Shown piece after piece: positions 35,092 through 41,990 of a stretch of 64,000 nucleotides of DNA. The position numbers were made by a program, and so were the translations under genes. Each line of letters opens with the position of its first letter. Within the stretch, counting starts at the first letter, position 1. Under the pieces are notes generated by a model. The model saw only the letters and a list, made by a program, of their open reading frames with translations. It searched no databases and was not told the origin of the DNA. The DNA is taken from contig NZ_SPVH01000006.1 of the NCBI RefSeq assembly GCF_004614235.1, positions 868,001 through 932,000 of the forward strand, read 5' to 3'. Origin of the DNA: Brevundimonas intermedia. GTDB lineage: Bacteria; Pseudomonadota; Alphaproteobacteria; Caulobacterales; Caulobacteraceae.

Positions 35092-35099
35092 GCTGGTCA

Positions 35100-35161
35100 C
35101 TGGGACGTTGAGAGCCCCTCCACCGCTGCGCGGTCCCCCTCCCCACGAGGTGGGGAGGAGA
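35100..35161 (+). repeat. family A hairpin repeat, partial copy
   Basis: Matches only the right-hand part of the 147-bp element at 28436-28582 (CCCTCCACCGC, GCGGTCCCCCTCCCCACG, GTGGGGAGGAGA). It lies between the SIMPL terminator and the panD stop. Confidence 0.8.
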
Positions 35162-35166
35162 GGGCT

Positions 35167-35523
35167 TCAGCCGGCGTGTTTGATCTCGTTAGCGTCGTCC
35201 AGCAGGACCACGTTGGGGTTCCACTGGCGGGCTTCTTCTTGGGGCATCTGGCCATAGGTGACCACGATGACCTTGTCGTTCTTCTGGACCAGGCGGGCGG
35301 CGGCGCCGTTGACGCCGATTACGCGCGAGCCGCGCGGGGCCTCGATGGCGTAGGTTGTGAAGCGCGCGCCGTTGGTGATGTTCAGCACATCGACCTGTTC
35401 GTGCGGATAGATGCCCGCCGCGTCCAGCAGGTCCATGTCGATGGCGATCGATCCCTCATAGTCGAGATCGGCCTGGGTCACCGTCGCACGGTGCAGCTTG
35501 GACTTCATCAGGGTGACCAGCAT
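35167..35523 (-). CDS. panD: aspartate 1-decarboxylase PanD
   Basis: Makes beta-alanine for pantothenate and CoA. At 118 residues it starts [25 protein letters not shown]. The proenzyme cleaves itself between Gly24 and Ser25, turning Ser25 into the pyruvoyl group. Also visible are [31 protein letters not shown] and [10 protein letters not shown]. The ATG at 35523 matches the family start; the longer frame up to 35625 is rejected. It is divergent from sppA and ends beside a partial repeat. Confidence 0.97.
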   Translation of the reverse strand: MLVTLMKSKLHRATVTQADLDYEGSIAIDMDLLDAAGIYPHEQVDVLNITNGARFTTYAIEAPRGSRVIGVNGAAARLVQKNDKVIVVTYGQMPQEEARQWNPNVVLLDDANEIKHAG

Positions 35524-35746
35524 GGCGCGGTCTCCAAATATACGCGGGGCGCAGGCCCTCGCTCTCAGGCGGCTCATATAGGGATTTTCGAGGCCCGCAT
35601 CAATCGGGGCGCCGCGCCGCAGCAAACGGTTTGCGTATGCGAACGCTAGCGCCCGTCGGATATTGCGCGACCTTCATTTGACGACGGCCCGCGTCCCCCT
35701 ATGCTGGCGCGGCCATTTCCGGCCTGCGAGCGCGTTTCCCAATCCG

Positions 35747-37525
35747 ATGAAGCAATTCTTCCTGACGGTCCTTGGTGTCTTCACCGGGTTGATCCTCTTC
35801 CTCGTCGTCATTCCCGTGGTGCTGCTGACCGTCGTCGTCGCCTCCTCGTCCAAGCCGACGACGCCGGCGAACACGGTGCTGGAACTGGACCTGCGCGAGG
35901 GGATCAGCGACCAGCCGTCATCCAATCCGTTCGCCGCCTTCGGCGGTTCGGGCCTGGCCCTGACCCAGGTCGTGGACGGCCTGCATCAGGCCCAGGGCGA
36001 CAACAGCGTCAAGGCCCTGCTGATCCGCCTGCCGGAAAGCGGCATGACGCCCGCGACCGCCGACGAACTGCGCCAGGCCATCCACCGTTTCCGCAACTCG
36101 GGCAAGCCGGTCATCGCCCACAGCCAGGGCTTCGCGCCCGTCGGCGCAGTGATGTCCACCTATATGGTCGGGGCCTCGGCGTCGGAACTGTGGATGCAGA
36201 ACACCGCCGGCTTCCAGGCCACGGGCTTCTCGGCCGACAGCCTGTTCTTGGGCCGCGCCTTCGAGAAATACGGCGTCAAACCCGACTTCGAACAGCGCTA
36301 TGAGTATAAGAACGCCGTCAACGAATATACCCAGAGCGACTACACCGGCCCGCACCGCGAGGCCATGACGGCCTGGATGACATCCATCTACGACAGCGCC
36401 CTGGCCAACGCCGCCCGGGATCGCAAGACGACCGCTCCGGCGCTGAAGACGATTATCGAGGCCGGCCCCTATTCGGCGCCCCAGGCCCTGGCCAACCGAC
36501 TGATCGACAAGGTCGGCCAGGTCGAGGAGGCCGAGGCCGCCATCAAGACCCGCGCGGGCAAGGGCGCCGAGATCGTCGAGTTCGGCAAATACGCCGACCA
36601 GAAGGGCGAACGCACCGGCTCGGGCAAGAACGCCATCGCCATCGTCGGCGGGGAGGGGGCCATCGTCACCGGTCGCGGCGGCGGCGGCAGCTTTGGCGGC
36701 GGATCATCCATCCACTCCGACGACACGGCCGAGTCCATCTACGACGCCATCGAGGACAAGAGCGTCAAGGCCATCGTCTTCCGCGTCTCCTCGCCCGGCG
36801 GTTCGCCGGAAGCCTCGGAACAGATCCTGGCCGCCGTGCGCGCGGCGCGGGCGGCGGGCAAGCCGGTGGTGGTCTCCATGGGCGCCTACGCCGCCTCGGG
36901 CGGTTACTGGGTCAGTTCGGAGGCCGACTGGATCGTGGCCCAGCCATCGACCCTGACCGGCTCGATCGGCGTGTTCGGCGGCAAGTTCGTGCTGGCCGAT
37001 GCGCTGGGCCGGTTCGGCGTCGACATGCGCGAGCTGACGGTGGGCGGCCAGTACGCCGACGCCTTCTCGCCGACGCAGGCGTTCACCCCGGAGCAGCGCG
37101 CGGCCTTCGCCGGCTCGATGGACCGAATCTACGACGACTTCATCGCCCGCGTGGCGACGGGCCGCAAACTATCGCCCGACCGCGTGCGCGAGATCGCCAA
37201 GGGCCGCGTCTGGACCGGGGCTCAGGCCCTGCCTCTGGGCCTGGTCGATCAGCTGGGCGGCGTCACCGAGGCGGTGAACAAGGCCCGTGAACTGGCGAAG
37301 ATTCCGTCCAACGAACCCGTCCGCTTCAAGCATTTCCCCAAGCAGCAGTCGCCGTTCGAGGCCCTGTCGGAAATGTTCGGCGTCCAGACCGAGGCCGCCA
37401 AGGCCCTGGTCATGCTGGGCGGCGTCATGGCCGATCCCCAGGCCCAGGCCGTGATGCGCCGCGTCGAAAGCGACCGTATGCGCGGCGAGGGCGCGGTGGT
37501 GCTGGCTGACCAGCCGATCTTCTGA
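35747..37525 (+). CDS. sppA: signal peptide peptidase SppA, 67-kDa type
   Basis: A 592-residue inner-membrane serine protease that degrades released signal peptides. A single N-terminal membrane helix (FLTVLGVFTGLILFLVVIPVVLL) is followed by two SppA/crotonase-like halves. The Ser-Lys dyad is seen as Lys188 (YKNAVNEYTQ) in the first half and Ser384 (GAYAASGGYWVSS) in the second, close to the K209/S409 spacing of E. coli SppA. The Gly/Ser-rich stretch RGGGGSFGGGSS joins the halves. The ATG at 35747 is chosen because it begins just before the membrane helix. Confidence 0.95.
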   Translation: MKQFFLTVLGVFTGLILFLVVIPVVLLTVVVASSSKPTTPANTVLELDLREGISDQPSSNPFAAFGGSGLALTQVVDGLHQAQGDNSVKALLIRLPESGMTPATADELRQAIHRFRNSGKPVIAHSQGFAPVGAVMSTYMVGASASELWMQNTAGFQATGFSADSLFLGRAFEKYGVKPDFEQRYEYKNAVNEYTQSDYTGPHREAMTAWMTSIYDSALANAARDRKTTAPALKTIIEAGPYSAPQALANRLIDKVGQVEEAEAAIKTRAGKGAEIVEFGKYADQKGERTGSGKNAIAIVGGEGAIVTGRGGGGSFGGGSSIHSDDTAESIYDAIEDKSVKAIVFRVSSPGGSPEASEQILAAVRAARAAGKPVVVSMGAYAASGGYWVSSEADWIVAQPSTLTGSIGVFGGKFVLADALGRFGVDMRELTVGGQYADAFSPTQAFTPEQRAAFAGSMDRIYDDFIARVATGRKLSPDRVREIAKGRVWTGAQALPLGLVDQLGGVTEAVNKARELAKIPSNEPVRFKHFPKQQSPFEALSEMFGVQTEAAKALVMLGGVMADPQAQAVMRRVESDRMRGEGAVVLADQPIF

Positions 37526-37630
37526 AGGACCGCGACACACGCGACCGTGCGTCGCGGTCCATTGACCGCAGGCCCCGATGGACCGACATTGCGCGTCAGG
37601 CGTTCCTCGGATCGCCTGAAAGGATGATCC

Positions 37631-37954
37631 ATGTTCCAGCCTGAACGTCTCGCCACCATCGGTTTCGCCGCCCGCCGCCGTCCCAATGGGATCGTGGCCT
37701 CCGTGATGTGGGTCGCCGGCATGATCGCCGCCGTCTGCGCCATGGCCGTGGGTGCGGTGCTGGCCATCTTCACCGCCGCCGCCGTGGCGGTGATCGCCCT
37801 GTTCGCCGGAGTGCTGGTCTTCCTGGTCGGACTGGTCATGCGGACCCGCCGCAACATGACGCCGCGTCGCCGCAACGGCGATCCCGACCTGATCGAGGCG
37901 CACAAGGTGGACGGCGCCTGGGTCGCCTATGGCTGGGAACGCAACGGCCGCTGA
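37631..37954 (+). CDS. hypothetical membrane protein (107 aa)
   Basis: A small protein with two closely spaced hydrophobic helices (VASVMWVAGMIAAVCAMAVG and AAAVAVIALFAGVLVFLVGLVM), followed by a basic cytosolic tail (RTRRNMTPRRRNG) and an Asp/Glu/Trp-containing end (GAWVAYGWERNGR). GAAAGGA is upstream of the ATG. It lies 13 bp before the amidase gene on the same strand and is probably co-transcribed with it. No known family recognised. Confidence 0.78.
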   Translation: MFQPERLATIGFAARRRPNGIVASVMWVAGMIAAVCAMAVGAVLAIFTAAAVAVIALFAGVLVFLVGLVMRTRRNMTPRRRNGDPDLIEAHKVDGAWVAYGWERNGR

Positions 37955-37967
37955 ACGGGCGCCCGCC

Positions 37968-38729
37968 ATGACATCCTACATCGACGCGCCTTCGCCCAAC
38001 TTCGACGCGCGCCGTGCGCCGCCCGACATGCTGGTGCTCCACTATACGGGCATGCAGACGGGCGAGGCCGCTCTGGCACGTCTGCGCGACCCGGAAGCCA
38101 AGGTCTCGGCCCACTATCTGGTCGAGGAAGACGGCCGCATCTTCCAACTGGTCCCCGAGGAACGGCGCGCCTGGCACGCCGGTCGCGGGGTCTGGCAGGG
38201 CGAGGACGACTGCAACGCCGCCTCCATCGGCATCGAGATCGTCAATCCCGGCCACGAATTCGGCTACCGCGCCTTTCCCGAGGCCCAGGTCGCGGCGGTC
38301 ATCGCCCTGATCGACGATATCCGTAGCCGCTGGAGCATTCCCGACAACCGCATCATCGCCCATTCCGACCTGGCGCCGGACCGCAAGGAAGATCCCGGCG
38401 AACTCTTCCCTTGGAAGCGTCTGGCCGAGGCCGGCCATGGCCTGTGGTTCGAACCGGCCCCCGAACGGATCCAGGCCCTGGGCGGCCTGCTGCAAAAGGG
38501 CGATCAGGGCATCGGCGCCATGGTCCTGCGCGCCGGCCTGCACCGTCTGGGCTACGGGCTGAAACCCGGCGGCGACTATGACGCCGAGACCGAAACCGCC
38601 GTCCGCGCCTTCCAGCGCCACTGGCGTCCGGCCCGCATCGACGGCGTCGCCGACGGCGAAACCCGCGCCCGCCTGGTCGGCCTGCTCCAACTCGCCAGCG
38701 CCGAGAGCGTCACGGGCGTGCTGAACTAG
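37968..38729 (+). CDS. N-acetylmuramoyl-L-alanine amidase (AmpD-type with PG-binding domain)
   Basis: A 253-residue Amidase_2 protein. Zinc and catalytic residues lie in VLHYTGM (His), RRAWHAGRGVW (His) and IIAHSDLAPDRKEDPGE (His, Asp and the catalytic Lys/Glu region). The C-terminal part (about 175-245) is a peptidoglycan-binding domain (LRAGLHRLGYGL, TETAVRAFQRHWRP). It cleaves between MurNAc or anhydro-MurNAc and the stem peptide. No signal peptide is seen, so a cytosolic recycling role like AmpD/AmiD is plausible. The ATG at 37968 gives the family start MTSYIDAPSPNFD. Confidence 0.93.
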   Translation: MTSYIDAPSPNFDARRAPPDMLVLHYTGMQTGEAALARLRDPEAKVSAHYLVEEDGRIFQLVPEERRAWHAGRGVWQGEDDCNAASIGIEIVNPGHEFGYRAFPEAQVAAVIALIDDIRSRWSIPDNRIIAHSDLAPDRKEDPGELFPWKRLAEAGHGLWFEPAPERIQALGGLLQKGDQGIGAMVLRAGLHRLGYGLKPGGDYDAETETAVRAFQRHWRPARIDGVADGETRARLVGLLQLASAESVTGVLN

Positions 38730-39019
38730 AGGTCCGCGCGGTCCTGGAAGGGGCTGTAAATCCGCACGACGGAGACTCTTCGCGCAACCTCGTCCACTTC
38801 ATAGAATATGCGGTGGCCCTCGACGAGCCTCTCGCGCATGCCGTAATCGCCGACAGGCCAGCGCAACGGCGAATCTTTCAAATCGAGCAGGGCTTTACTG
38901 ATCTTGCTGTAGCGTGCCGATCCACGCGCGCCGCTTCCCGGTTGCAGCAGCCAGGCCTTGGCCTCCGAGATGTCTTGTTGAGCGCGCGTCGCGATCCTCA
39001 GGACATACCGACGCGCCAT
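38726..39019 (-). CDS. parE: RelE/ParE family toxin
   Basis: A 97-residue basic protein, starting MARRYVLRIATRAQQDISEAKAWL, with the ParE pattern A..D..EI..W and a C-terminal VARRVSVVRIYSPFQDRADL strand. The HRIFYEVDE segment is typical of RelE/ParE toxins. ParE members target DNA gyrase, others target mRNA on the ribosome; I cannot tell which here. Its start is directly after the antitoxin stop, so the two are translationally linked. The 3' end overlaps the convergent amidase stop by 4 bp. Confidence 0.88.
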   Translation of the reverse strand: MARRYVLRIATRAQQDISEAKAWLLQPGSGARGSARYSKISKALLDLKDSPLRWPVGDYGMRERLVEGHRIFYEVDEVARRVSVVRIYSPFQDRADL

Positions 39020-39211
39020 TCAGCGAGCGGCGGCCTCTGCTTCCGCAATTTCGCCTTCCAGCCAGCGGTCGGCTTCATCGCCTTCGATAAACCGGCCGGC
39101 AGCAATGTCAGCCAAACCTTCGTTCAAAAAGGCACGCATGCGCTCCAGCCGCGCATCGCGTTCGGCTGACGTTTCGTCGTCACGGGCGGGTTTTGAAACA
39201 GCGGAGGCCAT
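39020..39211 (-). CDS. antitoxin of the ParE-type pair
   Basis: A 63-residue acidic protein starting MASAVSKPARDDETSAERDARL, with helical ERMRAFLNEGLADIAAGRFIEGDEADRWLEGEIAEAEAAA. The GLADIAAGRF segment is common in short ParD/RHH-type antitoxins that neutralise ParE and autoregulate. The ATG at 39211 is preferred; a TTG at 39229 would add six residues. The antitoxin precedes the toxin, the usual order. It is transcribed away from rnpB, from a spacer of about 75 bp. Confidence 0.8.
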   Translation of the reverse strand: MASAVSKPARDDETSAERDARLERMRAFLNEGLADIAAGRFIEGDEADRWLEGEIAEAEAAAR

Positions 39212-39254
39212 GACGGGATCATATCGCAATCGGCGCGATCATGCATCGCCGATA

Positions 39255-39284
39255 TTGACCCTCATCGCCTCAGGGCGCATCTAG
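39255..39284 (+). promoter_or_regulatory. candidate rnpB promoter
   Basis: TTGACC at 39255-39260 and ATCTAG at 39279-39284 are spaced by 18 bp, placing the start near 39290, the 5' end of the P1 helix of RNase P RNA. Confidence 0.5.
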
Positions 39285-39287
39285 CGC

Positions 39288-39682
39288 GCGCCAGACGGCT
39301 GGGCGGTCGCGGCGGACTTCGCGTCCGTCGAGGAAAGTCCGGGCTCCACGGTGAAAAGGCGGCGGATAACTTCCGCCCGGGGCGACCCGAGGGATAGCGC
39401 CACAGAAAGCAAACCTCCGGCCTTGCGAGGCCGGTAAGGGTGAAAGGGTGGGGTAAGAGCCCACCGCGTGCCTGGCAACAGGGACGGCATGGCAAGCCCC
39501 GCCTGGAGCAAGACCAAATAGGGACATCGCGCGGGGTTCGCCTCGCGGGGCTCACCGCCTCAGATGTCCGGGTAGGTCGCGAGAACCGGTCAGCAATGGT
39601 CGGTCCAGAGGAATGATCGTCGCCGATCCAGGCTTTAAGCCTCGGAGCGGAACAAAACCCGGCTTACAGGCCGTCTGGCATA
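39288..39682 (+). ncRNA. rnpB: RNase P RNA (rnpB), bacterial class A
   Basis: The 5' and 3' ends pair as helix P1 (GCCAGACGGC at 39290-39299 with GCCGTCTGGC at 39670-39679). The universally conserved GAGGAAAGTCCGGGCTCC is near the 5' end, ACAGAAA follows, and GGTAAGGGTGAAAGGGTGGGGTAAGAG-type core sequence comes next; the distal conserved region CAGAGGAATGATCG precedes the 3' end. It is the catalytic RNA that matures tRNA 5' ends. A T-run (TACTTTTTTA at 39681-39690) follows and probably ends transcription. The ends are accurate to a few bases. Confidence 0.95.
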
Positions 39683-39854
39683 CTTTTTTACTGGGCCTAT
39701 CGCGCTTCGCGCTGCTTGAGGCCGTTGGGTGGGGCTTCCCGCATCGCCGATGCGGCGGTGGTTTGCGCGTCGCCTTGGTCCGAGTTCGGATTATCCCCGC
39801 ATTTCAGCGTTCTGGCGGCAGGCCCCCAGGTTTGCAGTCGTTAACCTATTGTCT

Positions 39855-39869
39855 GTTCAAGGAAGGTTA
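39855..39869 (+). promoter_or_regulatory. LexA-like box, imperfect (GTTC-N7-GTTA)
   Basis: GTTC at 39855-39858 and GTTA at 39866-39869 with a 7-nt spacer; one mismatch to the alphaproteobacterial SOS box GTTC-N7-GTTC. It lies 46 bp upstream of a perfect match. Confidence 0.4.
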
Positions 39870-39900
39870 GAACGCTTCACAGCCTGTGAATACTTCATCT

Positions 39901-39915
39901 GTTCCGTGTATGTTC
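39901..39915 (+). promoter_or_regulatory. LexA-like box, perfect (GTTC-N7-GTTC)
   Basis: GTTC at 39901-39904 and 39912-39915. This is the consensus reported for the SOS repressor of Caulobacter and other alphaproteobacteria. It is about 180 bp upstream of mraZ. About one or two such matches are expected by chance in 64 kb, so it needs testing. Confidence 0.45.
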
Positions 39916-39975
39916 CTGCTGTTCGACCGTGCTTAAGTCGTCACACGTCAAAACATGGTTAAATCTTGGCTTCGA

Positions 39976-40010
39976 TCCCATTGAGGCCCATCTGATCCCA
40001 TGCTATCCCA
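39976..40010 (-). promoter_or_regulatory. putative MraZ operator: four TGGGN repeats, 10-bp period
   Basis: CCCA occurs at 39977, 39987, 39997 and 40007, that is, TGGGA/TGGGC on the minus strand every 10 bp exactly. E. coli MraZ binds TGGGN direct repeats separated by 5 bp in its own promoter. The repeats cover the likely promoter (TTGAGG at 39981-39986, 17 bp, TATCCC at 40004-40009). Confidence 0.75.
39981..40009 (+). promoter_or_regulatory. candidate promoter of the mraZ/dcw operon
   Basis: TTGAGG (39981-39986), 17-bp spacer, TATCCC (40004-40009); start near 40016, leader about 80 nt. Both hexamers overlap the MraZ-type repeats. Confidence 0.4.
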
Positions 40011-40096
40011 CAATCATGATTTGGGGCTGAGAGGCGGGCGCGGCGGGCGTTCGTCAGGGCATCTAGGGGCGGGCCGAAAGGTTCGATTGGCAGGGC

Positions 40097-40573
40097 GTGT
40101 TTCTCTCGACCTATGAGAAGCAGCTGGACGGCAAGCGCCGTCTCCTCATCCCCAACGACTTCCGCACGACCGAAAACGGCGCAGCCAGCGGCGTCTTCAT
40201 CTTCCCCTCGATCGAAGCGGACTGCCTGGAAGCGGGCGGCGACCGCCTGTTCGCCGCCTATGCCGAAATGATCGAGGCCCTGCCGTTCGGCTCCGAAGAG
40301 CGTTCGGCGCTGGAGTGGCAGGTCATGGGCGAGCAGGTGCGCCTGGCCTACGATTCCGGCGGCCGCATTACCCTGCCCGAAGCGCTGTGCAACGAAGCGG
40401 GCCTGGACGACACCGTCGTCATCGTCGGCCTGAATGACCGGTTCCAGATCTGGTCGCGCGAGAAATGGGCGGCCCGCCGCGCCGAGCAGCGCGCCTTGGC
40501 CAAGGCCGGCATGGCCCAGATCGGCGCCCTGAAACTGGCGGCACAGATGAAGCTGGCGGGAGGCGGATCGTGA
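40097..40573 (+). CDS. mraZ: MraZ, transcriptional regulator of the dcw cluster
   Basis: A 158-residue DNA-binding protein with two SpoVT/AbrB-like MraZ domains. It starts with GTG as [23 protein letters not shown], the family opening; the second copy is [38 protein letters not shown]. MraZ forms ring oligomers and represses the dcw promoter by binding repeated TGGGN sites, which are seen about 87 bp upstream. CAGGG precedes the GTG. Its stop overlaps the rsmH GTG (GTGA), beginning a chain of coupled genes. Confidence 0.97.
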   Translation: MFLSTYEKQLDGKRRLLIPNDFRTTENGAASGVFIFPSIEADCLEAGGDRLFAAYAEMIEALPFGSEERSALEWQVMGEQVRLAYDSGGRITLPEALCNEAGLDDTVVIVGLNDRFQIWSREKWAARRAEQRALAKAGMAQIGALKLAAQMKLAGGGS

Positions 40574-41550
40574 CCGACGCCTCCACCAACGCGCCCCACG
40601 CCCCCGTCCTGCTGGCCGAGGTGATCGAGGCCCTGGCGCCCGCGCCCGGCGATATCGTGATCGACGCCACCTTCGGCGCCGGCGGCTATACCCGCGCCAT
40701 CCTGAAGGCCGGCGCCCAGGTCATCGGCCTGGATCGCGATCCGACGGTCCAGCCGCACGCCGACGCCGTCGCCCATGACTTCCCCGGCCAGTTCCAGCTG
40801 ATCCGCACCCCCTTCTCGGGTCTGGCCCAAGCCTTCGCCGATAGCGGCAAGGCAAAGCTGGACGGCGCCGTCTTCGACATCGGCGTCTCTTCGATGCAGC
40901 TGGACCAGGCCGAGCGCGGCTTTTCCTTCATGCGCGACGGGCCGCTGGACATGCGGATGTCCGATGAAGGCGCGACGGCCGCCGACATCGTCAACGGCTG
41001 GGACCACGGCTCTCTGGCCCATATCTTCAAACTGTATGGCGAAGAGCGTCAGTCGGGCCGCGTCGCCACCGCCATTCTGCGCCGCCGCGTCGAGCGACCC
41101 TTCGACCGCACCCTGGATCTGGCCGAGGTGGTCGAAAAGGCCCTGGGCGGTCGTCGCGGTGCGCCGATCCATCCGGCGACGCGTGTGTTTCAGGCCCTGC
41201 GCATCGCGGTGAACGACGAACTGGGCGAACTGGAGCGCGGGCTGGAGGCGGCCGAGGCGACCCTGGCCCCCGGTGGGCGTCTGGCCGTCGTCACCTTCCA
41301 TTCGCTGGAGGACCGGATCGTCAAGGCCTTCATGACCGAGCGCACGGGCAACAGCCCCGCCGGCTCGCGTCACGCCCCCATGGCCGTCGATCCGCGCAAG
41401 CCCAGCTTCACGCTTCAGTTCAAGGGCGCGCGCGAGGCGGGCGACGAAGAGCGTTCGACCAATCCCCGCGCCCGTTCGGCCAAGCTGCGCGCCGCCGTCC
41501 GCACCGACGCCCCGGCCTGGGGCAAGATCGGCGGGGGAGCCGCCGCATGA
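40570..41550 (+). CDS. rsmH: 16S rRNA m4C1402 methyltransferase RsmH
   Basis: A 326-residue SAM-dependent methyltransferase (MraW) that modifies C1402 in the ribosomal P site. It opens [17 protein letters not shown], with the SAM loop [16 protein letters not shown] (about residues 32-47), then [18 protein letters not shown] and MRMSDEG, and ends with [16 protein letters not shown]. Start GTG at 40570 overlaps the mraZ stop; the upstream in-frame extension inside mraZ is rejected. Its stop overlaps the ftsL ATG (ATGA). Confidence 0.97.
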   Translation: MTDASTNAPHAPVLLAEVIEALAPAPGDIVIDATFGAGGYTRAILKAGAQVIGLDRDPTVQPHADAVAHDFPGQFQLIRTPFSGLAQAFADSGKAKLDGAVFDIGVSSMQLDQAERGFSFMRDGPLDMRMSDEGATAADIVNGWDHGSLAHIFKLYGEERQSGRVATAILRRRVERPFDRTLDLAEVVEKALGGRRGAPIHPATRVFQALRIAVNDELGELERGLEAAEATLAPGGRLAVVTFHSLEDRIVKAFMTERTGNSPAGSRHAPMAVDPRKPSFTLQFKGAREAGDEERSTNPRARSAKLRAAVRTDAPAWGKIGGGAAA

Positions 41551-41990
41551 CCACGGCGCCCTTCTTCACCTATTCCCGCACCGCCCTTCAGCGCCTGTTC
41601 GACTGGAAGGTGCGCGGCGTGCGCTGGATCGAGATCATCGGCGTGGCCCTGGTCGCGATCATGATCGTGTCGGTCTATGCGGCCAAGGCGGCGGCGGCGC
41701 GCGAGAGCAGCCGCATCGCCCAGCTGGAACAGGACATCCGCGAGAACGGCCAGCGGGTCCGCCTGCTGCGCGCCGAGGTCGCCCGCCTGGAACAGCCGGC
41801 GCGTCTGGAGGCCCTGTCGCGCCAGATCGGCATGGCCCCCGTTGACGTGCATCGCCAGGCCAAGGAAGCCCAGCTGACCGAGCTGAAGCCCGCGCCGGTC
41901 CCGGCCGCACCGGCGACCCCCGCCGTCGCCCCCGCTGCGGCTCCCGCCGCAGTTGAAGACGCCGCCCCCGCGCCGGAGCCGGCGCAATGA
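41547..41990 (+). CDS. ftsL: cell division protein FtsL
   Basis: A 147-residue bitopic division protein. A short cytosolic N-terminus is followed by one membrane helix ([21 protein letters not shown]), then a coiled coil ([35 protein letters not shown]), which pairs with FtsB to activate FtsWI. A Pro/Ala-rich tail of about 40 residues ends the protein. Sequence conservation in FtsL is weak, so identification rests on topology and its place between rsmH and ftsI, which is invariant in dcw clusters. Both ends overlap neighbours in ATGA. Confidence 0.9.
   Translation: MTTAPFFTYSRTALQRLFDWKVRGVRWIEIIGVALVAIMIVSVYAAKAAAARESSRIAQLEQDIRENGQRVRLLRAEVARLEQPARLEALSRQIGMAPVDVHRQAKEAQLTELKPAPVPAAPATPAVAPAAAPAAVEDAAPAPEPAQ

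Larger units (their letters stand above)
39689..40096 (+). other. 408-bp control region upstream of the dcw cluster
   Basis: No convincing gene. The composition is AT-richer than around it from 39840 on. It holds two LexA-like motifs, a 15-bp palindrome (TTCACAGCCTGTGAA at 39876-39890), four 10-bp-spaced MraZ-type motifs, a candidate promoter, and a GGCGGGCG-rich leader before the mraZ GTG. The short ORFs seen here start inside rnpB or lack ribosome sites. Confidence 0.7.

Noticed and set aside
39613..39962. Two short plus-strand ORFs (85 and 77 codons) overlapping or following rnpB
   Set aside because: One begins inside RNase P RNA, neither has a ribosome site, and the predicted peptides are of random, Arg/Pro-rich composition.
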